A DNA stretch of 64,000 nt from Candidatus Cloacimonadota bacterium (GTDB lineage: Bacteria; Muiribacteriota; UBA6191). The notes beneath the pieces are model-generated. The model ran no database searches. It saw nothing but the letters and a program-made list of their open reading frames with translations, and was not told the DNA's origin. Positions 16,540-25,622 of this stretch are shown piece after piece (the stretch's first letter is position 1; the number at the start of each line of letters is the position of its first letter). Location of the stretch: contig JAGSHD010000010.1 of the NCBI GenBank assembly GCA_023954715.1, positions 62,001-126,000 of the forward strand. The letters are read 5' to 3'. The position numbers were made by a program, and so were the translations under genes.

Positions 16540-18357
16540 TTATGCCAGCAAAGTCAAAATTTTAGTAGATCGAGAAACAAAGTCTGACATTTGTTTTCCT
16601 TCAAATGGTTTTTGCTCTAATAATGCTAGATCATATAAATGTCTACAAACTAATGCAGCTTCATCGGATTTTTCCATGTTTAGCGCTTTATCTACTACTT
16701 CATTTTGTGCATTTACCACATAAGTATGACTTTCTAGTAAGTCCAACTCTTTATTGGTGTTAAATACACTCATTTCTTGAAATCTTCTCATCTGTTCTGG
16801 CAGTAAAATCATCCCAGAAAGCTTGCCTGACTTCAAGTTTTCTACTCGAACACTGATTTTTTCAGACCCGATTGCATCTTCAAATAAAGCCTTAATCCGA
16901 TCTTCTTTAGTTTTATCTTCACTATCCAAAATCTTTGATTCTTTGTCTTTATCTACAAGTAATTCATCCAAGTCAGAATCAATTCGTGTAAAAGACACTC
17001 CTTCAGATTTCATTTCTAGGTGTTGTACCAGGTGATTATCTAAAGGATCATTTAATAAAATAGCTTCTAACTCTTGCTCTTTAAACATTTCTAAATAGCT
17101 ATGTTGAGCTTCTAAATCAGATACGTAATATACTTTTTTATCATGCTTATCTTTGTTTCTCTCTAAATATTCATCTAAAGTTGTGTAAGCATCACCCATT
17201 GTAGACTTAAACAATACATACGGAGAGATTCTTTTGTGAAATTTTTCATCTTGCATCATTCCAAATTTAACAAACGGACTGATATCAGGCCAAAACTCTT
17301 CATAGGTAGCACGATCTTCTTTATATAAATCTTTTAACTTATCAGCAATTTTCTTAACTATATGAGCTGAAATCTTTTTGATTTGAGGATCCCCTTGCAA
17401 AGATGATCTAGACACATTTAATGGGATATCTGGACAATCTAAAACACCTTGTAACATAAACAAGTAAGAAGGAAAAACATCTTCGATTGCATCTGATACA
17501 AATACTTGATTACAAAATAGTTTGATTCTACCCTTTAGACTCTCATATTGCGGCTTAATCTTCTGAAAGTATAAGATCCCTTTCAATTGAAACGGAGTAT
17601 CAATATTAAAGTGCAAATGAAATAAAGGCTTTTCTTGCATCGGAAACATATGCTCGTAAAACTTATCATAATCTTCCTGCTCTAAAGTATTTGGTTGTAG
17701 ATTCCAAATCGCCTTTTGCGTATTTATCTGCTCCCCATTAATAAACAATGGAGTATGAATAAACTCAGAGTATTTCTTTAGTGTTGTTTTAAAAGTATCT
17801 GCGTTTAGGAACTCTTCTGACTCTTCGTTAATATGAAGAATAATCTCAGTACCCTGAGTTTTTAGGCTATCTAACTCTTCTAAAGAGTAATCTGTACTTC
17901 CATCACATTTCCAAACGATTGACTTTTCGTCTAATCGATGACTTTGTGACTTGATTTCTACAGTATCAGCTACCATAAAAGCAGAGTAAAACCCTAAACC
18001 AAAATGACCTATAATTTGATCGGAGTCATTTTGCCCTTTGTGAGCCTCGAAAAACTCTTGAGCCCCTGAAAAGGCTAGCTGAGCAATATATTTTTTTACT
18101 TCTTCACTGTTTAAACCTAAGCCATTGTCTTTTATATGGATTGTTTTTTCTGTTTCATTGATGGCAATCTCAATTTTATAATCCAAATCTTTTTGATTTG
18201 ACTCACCAATCAATGCAAGGTGTTTATGCTTAGTTATGGCATCAGACGCATTCGATACTAATTCTCTAATAAAAATATCATGCTCTGAATATAACCACTT
18301 TTTGATAATTGGAAGCATATCTTCAGCTGTTACTGAAATTTTCCCTTTTTCACTCAT
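16540..18357 (-). CDS. htpG: chaperone protein HtpG (bacterial Hsp90)
   Basis: 605 residues, near the usual 620. ATP-dependent cytosolic chaperone. The N-terminal GHKL ATPase has RELVSNASDAI (catalytic E and Mg-binding N), DNGLGLN and GHFGLGFYSAFMVAD. The middle domain carries the conserved catalytic-loop arginine region (LNVSRSSLQGD) and the C-terminal dimerisation domain is complete. TTAGGAGAACAATATG fixes the start. A strong terminator follows the gene and no CIRCE-type operator is visible upstream, so any heat regulation must work another way. Confidence 0.98.
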   Translation of the reverse strand: MSEKGKISVTAEDMLPIIKKWLYSEHDIFIRELVSNASDAITKHKHLALIGESNQKDLDYKIEIAINETEKTIHIKDNGLGLNSEEVKKYIAQLAFSGAQEFFEAHKGQNDSDQIIGHFGLGFYSAFMVADTVEIKSQSHRLDEKSIVWKCDGSTDYSLEELDSLKTQGTEIILHINEESEEFLNADTFKTTLKKYSEFIHTPLFINGEQINTQKAIWNLQPNTLEQEDYDKFYEHMFPMQEKPLFHLHFNIDTPFQLKGILYFQKIKPQYESLKGRIKLFCNQVFVSDAIEDVFPSYLFMLQGVLDCPDIPLNVSRSSLQGDPQIKKISAHIVKKIADKLKDLYKEDRATYEEFWPDISPFVKFGMMQDEKFHKRISPYVLFKSTMGDAYTTLDEYLERNKDKHDKKVYYVSDLEAQHSYLEMFKEQELEAILLNDPLDNHLVQHLEMKSEGVSFTRIDSDLDELLVDKDKESKILDSEDKTKEDRIKALFEDAIGSEKISVRVENLKSGKLSGMILLPEQMRRFQEMSVFNTNKELDLLESHTYVVNAQNEVVDKALNMEKSDEAALVCRHLYDLALLEQKPFEGKQMSDFVSRSTKILTLLA

Positions 18358-18587
18358 ATTGTTCTCCTAAGTTTTAAACCCTACTGAATTTATAAATTAC
18401 TATTTCATATGATATTTCTATTTTTATACAAAACCATTAAAAACTTAATAGTTAAATATTTGAAATAGAAACTTCTATACCTTCTGTAATCGAAAAAGAT
18501 GTGCCAAATGAAATCGTTCAATTTGAAACACAATTGAAGATTTAATCAAAAAAAAATGTAGATAGGGTGATTTTTCTGTTTAATCAG

Positions 18588-21500
18588 TTAAAATTTGAAC
18601 CTTCGCTCAAAGCCAAACTGAATTTCTTTTTCATTGTCTTTGCCACTAAAATCAAAGCTCTGTTTTTCTCTAAGCTGCCTTTTAAAAATCAGTCCAACTT
18701 CTTCGCTAACCTTTAGTTTTAATCGAGTTTCATTTCTCATTTCTCCCAAGTAGTTTTCTTGTTGATGAGATAAGAATAACTCATCAGAGAGTTTGGTACC
18801 TACTCGAAAGCGACCAATTCCACTACTAGACTTAATCAAGTTTGGCTCGATCTGAATATTTTTTAATCCAAACACTGAAGATGCAATATTTTCAAAATGT
18901 CTTCCGAAAATCTTATCCTCCAATTGGGCTGAAATTTGCGAAGAAAGTATCATTTCATCACTAGCGCCAGTAACTTGATTCCCTCTATTTAGATTAATTT
19001 CATTTTTTGTTGTTAAATTTGGCCTAGTACTCATTCCAACACCGTGGGATACTAACATCTTAAAAATATCATCTTTAGAAAGAGTCGGGTCATTAGTTCG
19101 CAAATCATAATTTAGATTATCTATATGACCATTTAAATTTAATTCAACTTTATCATCACCAATTTCTGCGATTGCGCTCAATCTTAAAAACGAATCAAAA
19201 AAGTTACTCGATCGATCAACACTAATCCCATTCGTACCTATAGTAGCTTCTTCCCGTTGATCAATATCCCACATTTGCCCTAATTTAGATGATATGGAAG
19301 AAACTTGAAACTGGTCTGAGCCCCAAAGTGATTTATCTTTTTGAATAAAAGAGAACTCATTCGCATCTTTTTCGGGTTCATCAAAAGGAACAAAAGTAAT
19401 ATGTGAGCCTTTACTCACTCTAAACTGGTTTCGAGTTAAGTTGATATACCCATCTTTCGACTCAATTTTACCTTCTAGCACTACTTTATCATTATAAAAC
19501 TGTACTGTAAGTTTTGGTAAAATATCAATCGTAAAGAAATCCCCCTTTAAACTAGCATCACCTGTTGGAGTTATCCTTAAGCCAAACTCATACTTATCGT
19601 AAAATGGAACTTGAAAGTAGTTTGTTGGAGTTTCTAACGATGCCATGAGCTTTTCATAATGTACTCCCCCACTCTCATAATTTAAGGCAGCAAATCCTGA
19701 CAGCCTACCTTTAGCGCCAGCAACAAACACATTTGGAATACTAGCATTTTTCACAGTGATGTAGTCCCATTCAAAATAATCCTTAGCTACGCTTCCCTTT
19801 AAAACAAAGCGATAGTCTTCTTGCGGAGTTAATTCTCCATTAAAATCAATCTTTAAATCATCATATTTACCATCAATTTTCTTAAAAATTAATTTTTCAT
19901 TTTGATAGTCAATATCTAAATTCAAATCTTTTAACACAAAAGTTTTGCCTTTGTCTTCAACAGCAAGTTCATCTAACTTTAGTGTTGTATAGCCATTCAT
20001 AGAAGGAAAGGGTAAGTAGTCTGTTAGTTTTAACTTTCCTTCAAATGATCCTTTTATGTCTTTAATGAAGTCAGGCAGTAGATCTTTGAAGGCTTCTACC
20101 GGTAAACTAGGTAGGTTCATGTCTAAGTCTACACTTTTGTCTTCACTCCAGTCCACAAACGGAAAGTTTTTTACAAGCATCAGAGGGAAACGGCCTTTAA
20201 CGTAAAACTCCGCATCTTTCTTTTGTAACAAAAACTTATCAATATTCATAAACTCTTCGTTTAATCTAATGCTGCCTGATGCCTTTTTGAAATAAGTTTC
20301 GCCTTGAGGAATTTTTACATGGAGTGAAGCATTGTTTAAGTCTAACTTTGCCTGTATCTCTCCAAACAAATTTTTCACATACACATCAAAGTCTAAACTA
20401 CCTCGAACTGGTACATCGAAATTTTTAATCACATCTTTCAATAAACTCACTTGTAACTCATAAAATTTACAATGGATATTATCATCTTTTGCACTTAAAA
20501 ACATGAAGTCTCTTGTAATCTGGTTCAAAGTAGATTCTCTTGAAAACTTTAAATCCCAGTTTAACTCCTTACCAAAATTCCATTTGAGTTTAGAGTTTTC
20601 TGATAAAAATATTCTGTTATTTGGAATATTAATATTTAGTTCATTTACATTCAAATTCAACACTTTTTGATTGTAATTTCCACTAACTCTTACTTTTCCA
20701 TTTTCAAAGTTATTGTAAGAAAGTAGTTTTAAATCTTTGTAACGGCTTAATGAGTCATCATAAACATCAATATGGATTGAGGCTAAAGTTTCAATGTATT
20801 TATTAGGGTCTAACTCTTGAATCAACTGAAGGACATCATGCTTCCCTTTAATTATCCCTTTTAAACCATCCGCCTTTAACTTGAACTGAAATCTATCTCC
20901 ATTGGAGTCATACCAAAATTCAGGATTAGCCAATTTCACATCAGCAATGTAAACATCTTCCTTTGCTTTCAATTCAAAGGATGCTTTTAAGTTTGGTTCA
21001 CGACTCAAATATAAACTTCCATCCAAAACTCCGCTTAAAAGATCCCTCTCCAAATATGTTAAATCAAAGTTTTTTAAGTCAAACTTTAGATACTCTTCTG
21101 ATTCGTTGGATATACCGTGGTACTCTAAAGCCCCCTTTGCATCCTCAAACAGTATTCTTCCTGTTAAGTTCGTAGTATATTGATTAGAGCTTACTTGCAA
21201 AGACACTTCATCTAAGCGTTTATATTCAATTTGTGCATCTTTAACAATCCCTTTTCCATTTAAAGAATAGTCACCATTTTTTAAGTCGATTGATAAATCT
21301 GCCTTTAAGTCCAAATAACCTTCGATGCTTTTTTGTGAATAATATTTTTTTATAAAATCCAAGTCATCGATTGAAAACTCCTCTACTGACATGGCCATTT
21401 TAAATTGATCTTTAGACAAGCTTCCATTAAATGAATCTATGAAACCTCCAACAAACGACCCTCCTTTAGACTGAAATTTCCATAAAAAACTAGATAGGTC

Positions 21501-22760
21501 TAAAGGGTTTTCACCTGGGTCCACATGGATTTTTTCAACATAAATTGGATACTTTTCATAATACCCATTGGTCAACTCTATAGGAGAAACATTTAACTTA
21601 CCGTTTTCCATAGTAATAGAAAAATCTATAAAACCACGAACTTTTTTAGCTATCTCTGACTCACCAAATGAGTGAAACATATCCCTCATTTGCAATTGAT
21701 ACACAAAAGCGTTCATGGTGTGAGCTTCTTTTTCATCATATAGGTAATTAAAACTAATCAGCCCCCCTAAATATCTTGTTTTTCCGTTCTGAATCTCAAT
21801 TCTATGTTGGTTCCAGATACTATCGAAGTTTAAGTTTTGTAATTGAAACTTTTTATAAGCTAATTTAGCTATATGGGCATCTCCTGTACCTTCAATTTTA
21901 AAGTAAAGATCCTCATCCCCTAAAATTTTAATCAAAGAAGCATCTACACCAAGCTTAGTTTGATCTTTAGAAAAGGTCAGCTTACTATTAGCTGAGATCT
22001 CTCCATCTAACTCTAAACCTTTCATAGAAAATAATTTATTAATTGGAGTTTTATCAGATAAAAAGGCAATTTGCCCTTCTGAGCTCAAAAAATTAAACAA
22101 TAACTCTAATTTAATGGGGAGGCTCGAATCTTTTGAGTTATTGGTAAAATCATTGGCAGAAGCTACTAAACGTATTTCTTCTGTAAGCCATTGCACTTCA
22201 CCTTTAAATCGAATCGAAGGGTTTACTTTCATACCAGTTTGATCTAAGAGCTTTTTATCTCTTGCAAACAACAATCCTAAAGGCCTCTTCAAATTTAGAT
22301 TGTAAAAAAACATCCTCGAGCAAGAAACCCTATCAAAGACTTTTTCTTGAGAGATCGCATCTCTAGTTTTTCCTCCAAGGATCCCCACAAGGTTTTGAAA
22401 AAACTCTTCAGCATTTTCTACAGCGACTTCAATGTTTGTTATTTTTGCTAATTCTATCTCTAAGTGTTTCTCAAATAGTTTCCATGGGTTAACTTTGACA
22501 AATAGAGTTCCTACTCTGGCAATTTCTTCTTTTTTGCCTTTTCGACGTAAATGGATATTGGATACAATAAATCCGCTAAACAAGTCTCCAGATACTTGAC
22601 TAGACTGAATCACATATCCTTTAAACTCCTTTGTTTTCAGATGATAATTCAACATATCTGTTACATAAGAGTTTATGATAGTAGTAGAGCCCCAAAGGAT
22701 AAACAAAATGGTAATTCCAGCATAGATCAACCAGCGTTTTACCTTTTCAAATCCACTCAA
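18588..22760 (-). CDS. tamB: TamB-like translocation and assembly protein (DUF490)
   Basis: About 1390 residues. An N-terminal membrane anchor (about 8-28, KRWLIYAGITILFILWGSTT) is followed by a very long periplasmic region of short beta repeats, as in AsmA-like/TamB proteins that span the periplasm and move lipids or help insert outer-membrane proteins. The last 300 residues fit the DUF490 domain: LNGHIDNLNYDLRTNDPTLS and LVSHG, then a beta-rich end closing in FGFERRFKF with C-terminal Phe. I chose TTG at 22760 because AGGAG sits eight bases before it; a TTG at 22787 has no such site. No tamA/bamA homologue is adjacent. Diagnostic of a diderm cell. Symbol given by family, orthology not tested. 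Confidence 0.85.
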   Translation of the reverse strand: MSGFEKVKRWLIYAGITILFILWGSTTIINSYVTDMLNYHLKTKEFKGYVIQSSQVSGDLFSGFIVSNIHLRRKGKKEEIARVGTLFVKVNPWKLFEKHLEIELAKITNIEVAVENAEEFFQNLVGILGGKTRDAISQEKVFDRVSCSRMFFYNLNLKRPLGLLFARDKKLLDQTGMKVNPSIRFKGEVQWLTEEIRLVASANDFTNNSKDSSLPIKLELLFNFLSSEGQIAFLSDKTPINKLFSMKGLELDGEISANSKLTFSKDQTKLGVDASLIKILGDEDLYFKIEGTGDAHIAKLAYKKFQLQNLNFDSIWNQHRIEIQNGKTRYLGGLISFNYLYDEKEAHTMNAFVYQLQMRDMFHSFGESEIAKKVRGFIDFSITMENGKLNVSPIELTNGYYEKYPIYVEKIHVDPGENPLDLSSFLWKFQSKGGSFVGGFIDSFNGSLSKDQFKMAMSVEEFSIDDLDFIKKYYSQKSIEGYLDLKADLSIDLKNGDYSLNGKGIVKDAQIEYKRLDEVSLQVSSNQYTTNLTGRILFEDAKGALEYHGISNESEEYLKFDLKNFDLTYLERDLLSGVLDGSLYLSREPNLKASFELKAKEDVYIADVKLANPEFWYDSNGDRFQFKLKADGLKGIIKGKHDVLQLIQELDPNKYIETLASIHIDVYDDSLSRYKDLKLLSYNNFENGKVRVSGNYNQKVLNLNVNELNINIPNNRIFLSENSKLKWNFGKELNWDLKFSRESTLNQITRDFMFLSAKDDNIHCKFYELQVSLLKDVIKNFDVPVRGSLDFDVYVKNLFGEIQAKLDLNNASLHVKIPQGETYFKKASGSIRLNEEFMNIDKFLLQKKDAEFYVKGRFPLMLVKNFPFVDWSEDKSVDLDMNLPSLPVEAFKDLLPDFIKDIKGSFEGKLKLTDYLPFPSMNGYTTLKLDELAVEDKGKTFVLKDLNLDIDYQNEKLIFKKIDGKYDDLKIDFNGELTPQEDYRFVLKGSVAKDYFEWDYITVKNASIPNVFVAGAKGRLSGFAALNYESGGVHYEKLMASLETPTNYFQVPFYDKYEFGLRITPTGDASLKGDFFTIDILPKLTVQFYNDKVVLEGKIESKDGYINLTRNQFRVSKGSHITFVPFDEPEKDANEFSFIQKDKSLWGSDQFQVSSISSKLGQMWDIDQREEATIGTNGISVDRSSNFFDSFLRLSAIAEIGDDKVELNLNGHIDNLNYDLRTNDPTLSKDDIFKMLVSHGVGMSTRPNLTTKNEINLNRGNQVTGASDEMILSSQISAQLEDKIFGRHFENIASSVFGLKNIQIEPNLIKSSSGIGRFRVGTKLSDELFLSHQQENYLGEMRNETRLKLKVSEEVGLIFKRQLREKQSFDFSGKDNEKEIQFGFERRFKF

Positions 22761-22824
22761 ATGCAAAGCTCCTAAAATTAGTACCAAAATTTACCATCTC
22801 TGACGAAAAACACAGAGCATGACG

Positions 22825-22974
22825 ATAATAGTATAAGTATAACAGTAATCTCATCTCGAAAAAATGTTCTAATAGAAGATTTCATTCTTTCAAGCGATTA
22901 ATTTTTATAGGTGAAATCTTAATCCTTTTTTATTTAAAGCTTCACACTATAATATACTTAATTTATACTATTAT
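22825..22974. repeat. 12-bp inverted repeat in the tamB / 23-kb gene divergent region
   Basis: ATAATAGTATAA (22825-22836) and its exact complement TTATACTATTAT (22963-22974), 126 bases apart. Each arm also resembles a promoter -10, so they may simply be mirrored promoter elements of the divergent genes. TATAAT occurs at 22948-22953. Confidence 0.35.
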
Positions 22975-23056
22975 TTACGACACTTTGTGCTTCAAAATGT
23001 ACAATTAATATAAATTATCTAGGAGTTTGCCCAAAGCAATTGGACATTCAAAAATT

Positions 23057-23641
23057 ATGGCAATTTCATCTGTATCTGGTTCTAACTTTTCAACCACCAA
23101 ATTAATGGGCCAACTGCGTTTAGCATTTTCAGACCCTTTATCTAAAGAGGGTAATGTAAAAAAAGGATTAACGGGTAAATTCAACTTTATTCAAAACCGT
23201 CTTTTTCTAACACCCGATGCTAGAGCAAGCTCAAAAGAAACAAATCATGTAACTACAAGCCGTCGTGTAGGCAACCGCTTTTCTGCAAAAGTCAATGTTA
23301 CCCTTGAAGATCATACAGGACAAACTAGAAAAGACGCTGGTTTTATTTTGAAAAAACAAGATGATAAAAACTATCTATCGATGAGCGTTTCTACTAAACA
23401 AGATGTACGTTTTTACAGAGTAGTAGATGGAGAAAAAAGCCTTATAAAAACAGTTTCTCTAGATGAACAAATTCCCAAAAATTTCGATATGCAAGTAGAC
23501 GTAAATAACTCCAATTTTGACTTCTATCTTGATGGAGAAAAGCTCTTAAGCGCAAAGGACTCGACTTTTTCAGGTGGAGAGCTAGGTTTTGGCTCTTTTC
23601 GTGGTCTAGGAAGCTTTTCTGATTTAGAAATATACCAATAA
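23057..23641 (+). CDS. hypothetical protein with a concanavalin/LamG-like beta-sandwich
   Basis: About 194 residues, no signal peptide. From about residue 60 the sequence reads like a laminin-G/3-keto-disaccharide-hydrolase-type jelly roll: RFSAKVNVTLEDHTG, AGFILKKQDDKNYLSMSVS, FDFYLDGEKLLSA and the closing GELGFGSFRGLGSFSDLEIY. Such domains bind carbohydrate or pack beside enzymes. The start is unclear: AGGAG at 23021-23025 is too close to a TTG at 23027 and too far from the ATG at 23057. Convergent with the outer-membrane-like protein two bases away. Function unknown. Confidence 0.7.
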   Translation: MAISSVSGSNFSTTKLMGQLRLAFSDPLSKEGNVKKGLTGKFNFIQNRLFLTPDARASSKETNHVTTSRRVGNRFSAKVNVTLEDHTGQTRKDAGFILKKQDDKNYLSMSVSTKQDVRFYRVVDGEKSLIKTVSLDEQIPKNFDMQVDVNNSNFDFYLDGEKLLSAKDSTFSGGELGFGSFRGLGSFSDLEIYQ

Positions 23642-23643
23642 AC

Positions 23644-25203
23644 TTAAAAGTGAGAGGATAACTTTAAATAAGTGCCTTTATAATCCGCACCAAATTGCAC
23701 TTCATTTAAAGTGTCTGTGTCAGTTTTTAACTGATAGTCATGACGTATATATCCAATCCCAACATCCAAGTTTTTAAAGATCTTATTCATTGAAATCGGA
23801 AGTTTTTGCAAGTATTCAACTTTAGTGCGAATTCCTTTGGTATTAACTCCCCCTAAATGAAAACTGGTTCCTAAAAACTGTAAAGATAACTTGGATTTTT
23901 CACGAGGAAAATAAGCTAATTCATATCCAAAAATAGGTTGTAAAGTCATCTCTGAATAGGATGATTTTCTGCTTCCATCTTTAAACTTCAAATCTAAAAC
24001 AGACGTCCTAAGCCCCCCTAATATATTAATTTCACTATCATATCTAGAAAAGATTTTCTTCTTAACAAAATTATCTACGTGGGTGATTCTTGCTTTTAAG
24101 TCTGCGCCAAACAAATAACGGGTGTTTTTCAGTAAAAAATCGCCATTAATTCTATCAGAGTACGACATGTGATCTAGTTCAGTATAAACTCTATACTTCC
24201 CTGGTCTCCATTTCACATCAACACCAAATGAGCTAATACTTTTTTTTCTATAGGAACCCGAACCTGTTTCTCCGACTCTACCTCTAACTTCGCTTGTTAA
24301 ACTTGGAGCAAAAGATACTTGTTCACCTAGACGATATTTTTTTTCATCTTTAAATAATGATTTGCCTTCGTTCCATTCAAACTTTTTGCCATCAGACATC
24401 TCTCTGAAATAATCTTTTTTAAAATTAGAATGTTCATCAAAATTTAATTGTAACCCTTCTCTTTCCAATCGAAATTGAAATGGAATGGTTCTTGGTGGAG
24501 CTAATGTTCTTCCTGATTTTCTGTCCCATGAACGTAAAGCAGTAACTTTACCTAGAGTATTATAATAAATCTCAATAAACCCACTAAAATTTTGAACAAT
24601 ATCTTTTTCTAAATTTTGAGAAAAAACTCGATGATCCAAAGGAATTCTTTGTCCTGTAAATCGGTTCCATACGATTCTTTTATGAATCAAACCATCTCGA
24701 GTATATTCTGTTTTGATAATAAAATTTCGACTTTGACTCCATCGAACGACAAACTCTTTAATGAAGTTTTCATCAGCAAAAATAACCCTGTCCCAGTTTA
24801 CTTTTTTTATAGTCAACTCTTCATCTTCAACGTCGTACTTCTCCATAGCCTCAATTTCTTCTTCATTGAGCCGTATTTCAGATTTAGTCGTATCATTTTT
24901 TTTATAGGACTTTTGTGAGATGACTTTACCATCTAGATCATATTTAACAACCATTAGATTTTCTAAATCTTCCCAACGTTCTTGAGTAATAGCTTCTATC
25001 TTTATAAGAGTCGGATTTTTGATTTTGCGCTTACTATGTACATCAAAATAAGTACTTGATACTTCTTTGTCCCCATCAAATAAAGTTTCAATACGATAGT
25101 TCAAAGAGATTTTGGTATACAACAATTGGCCAGTTTTCAAAACTGACCTTGTAAAACTTACTCCAACTAGAGTAAAAAATAACATTAAAAAAAATTTATT
25201 CAT
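23644..25203 (-). CDS. exported protein with probable C-terminal outer-membrane beta-barrel
   Basis: 519 residues, not recognised by family. Signal peptide at 1-20 (MNKFFLMLFFTLVGVSFTRS). The first 270 residues hold repeated YDLDGKVISQKSY and YNTLGKVTALRSW units like the wall-type turns of MORN/YD proteins. From about 290 the pattern alternates hydrophobic and polar residues in strand-length runs (KYRVYTELDHMSYSDRI, GAYLKLSSHF-like), and the protein ends in Phe, the usual BAM-recognition residue of outer-membrane proteins. Inference: an outer-membrane barrel with a periplasmic N-terminal part. It is encoded downstream of nothing on its strand except the Feo region, so there is no operon hint. 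Confidence 0.7.
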   Translation of the reverse strand: MNKFFLMLFFTLVGVSFTRSVLKTGQLLYTKISLNYRIETLFDGDKEVSSTYFDVHSKRKIKNPTLIKIEAITQERWEDLENLMVVKYDLDGKVISQKSYKKNDTTKSEIRLNEEEIEAMEKYDVEDEELTIKKVNWDRVIFADENFIKEFVVRWSQSRNFIIKTEYTRDGLIHKRIVWNRFTGQRIPLDHRVFSQNLEKDIVQNFSGFIEIYYNTLGKVTALRSWDRKSGRTLAPPRTIPFQFRLEREGLQLNFDEHSNFKKDYFREMSDGKKFEWNEGKSLFKDEKKYRLGEQVSFAPSLTSEVRGRVGETGSGSYRKKSISSFGVDVKWRPGKYRVYTELDHMSYSDRINGDFLLKNTRYLFGADLKARITHVDNFVKKKIFSRYDSEINILGGLRTSVLDLKFKDGSRKSSYSEMTLQPIFGYELAYFPREKSKLSLQFLGTSFHLGGVNTKGIRTKVEYLQKLPISMNKIFKNLDVGIGYIRHDYQLKTDTDTLNEVQFGADYKGTYLKLSSHF

Positions 25204-25622
25204 TCTAGAAAATTCTTTGTTAATAGTACTTAAGCAACATTACCCATACAAAATAAAAAGAATATACTACTTTTTCGTCATACTTAAGGACACATCTTAT
25301 GTATAACAAGGAAATATATCAAAAGAGACTTTTAATAAGGGAAATTTTAAATTTAAAAGGCCTTCAATTGTAAATCATCAAAAGTGCATTCTAAATCGTC
25401 ATACGTATATACTCTTCCAAAATTGGGCTTCTCGGTATACGGGAAACTAAAAAGCCTGAAAAACTTTATCAAAAATACGTTTTGAATTAGATGAGTATCA
25501 TGAAAAATACAAAGCCCATTATCATGGGGTTTTATTTGTTCAGCAAAAACAGTATTACTATTTGCATTTGAGTATAAAAAATCACTCGATTGGTTTGCTG
25601 TTACTATTGATTAAGTTGAACT
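25204..25622. other. intergenic region between feoB and the outer-membrane-like gene
   Basis: Holds the feoB terminator hairpin (25511-25532) and the promoter region of the minus-strand gene ending at 25203. Short interrupted frames around 25460-25615 do not join into a coding sequence. Nothing else seen. Confidence 0.5.
25503..25532 (-). terminator. probable intrinsic terminator of feoAB
   Basis: On the minus strand AAACCCCAT and ATGGGCTTT flank GATA, nine pairs with one mismatch, followed by GTATTTTTC. It lies 90 bases after the feoB stop. Confidence 0.5.

Noticed and set aside
18490-18515. TGGCAC-like text resembling a sigma-54 -24/-12 element (minus strand)
   Set aside because: The -12 GC is absent at the required distance.
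25440-25615. Possible remnant of a protein gene between feoB and the outer-membrane-like gene
   Set aside because: Short open pieces occur in different frames with stops between them and no similarity to a known family.
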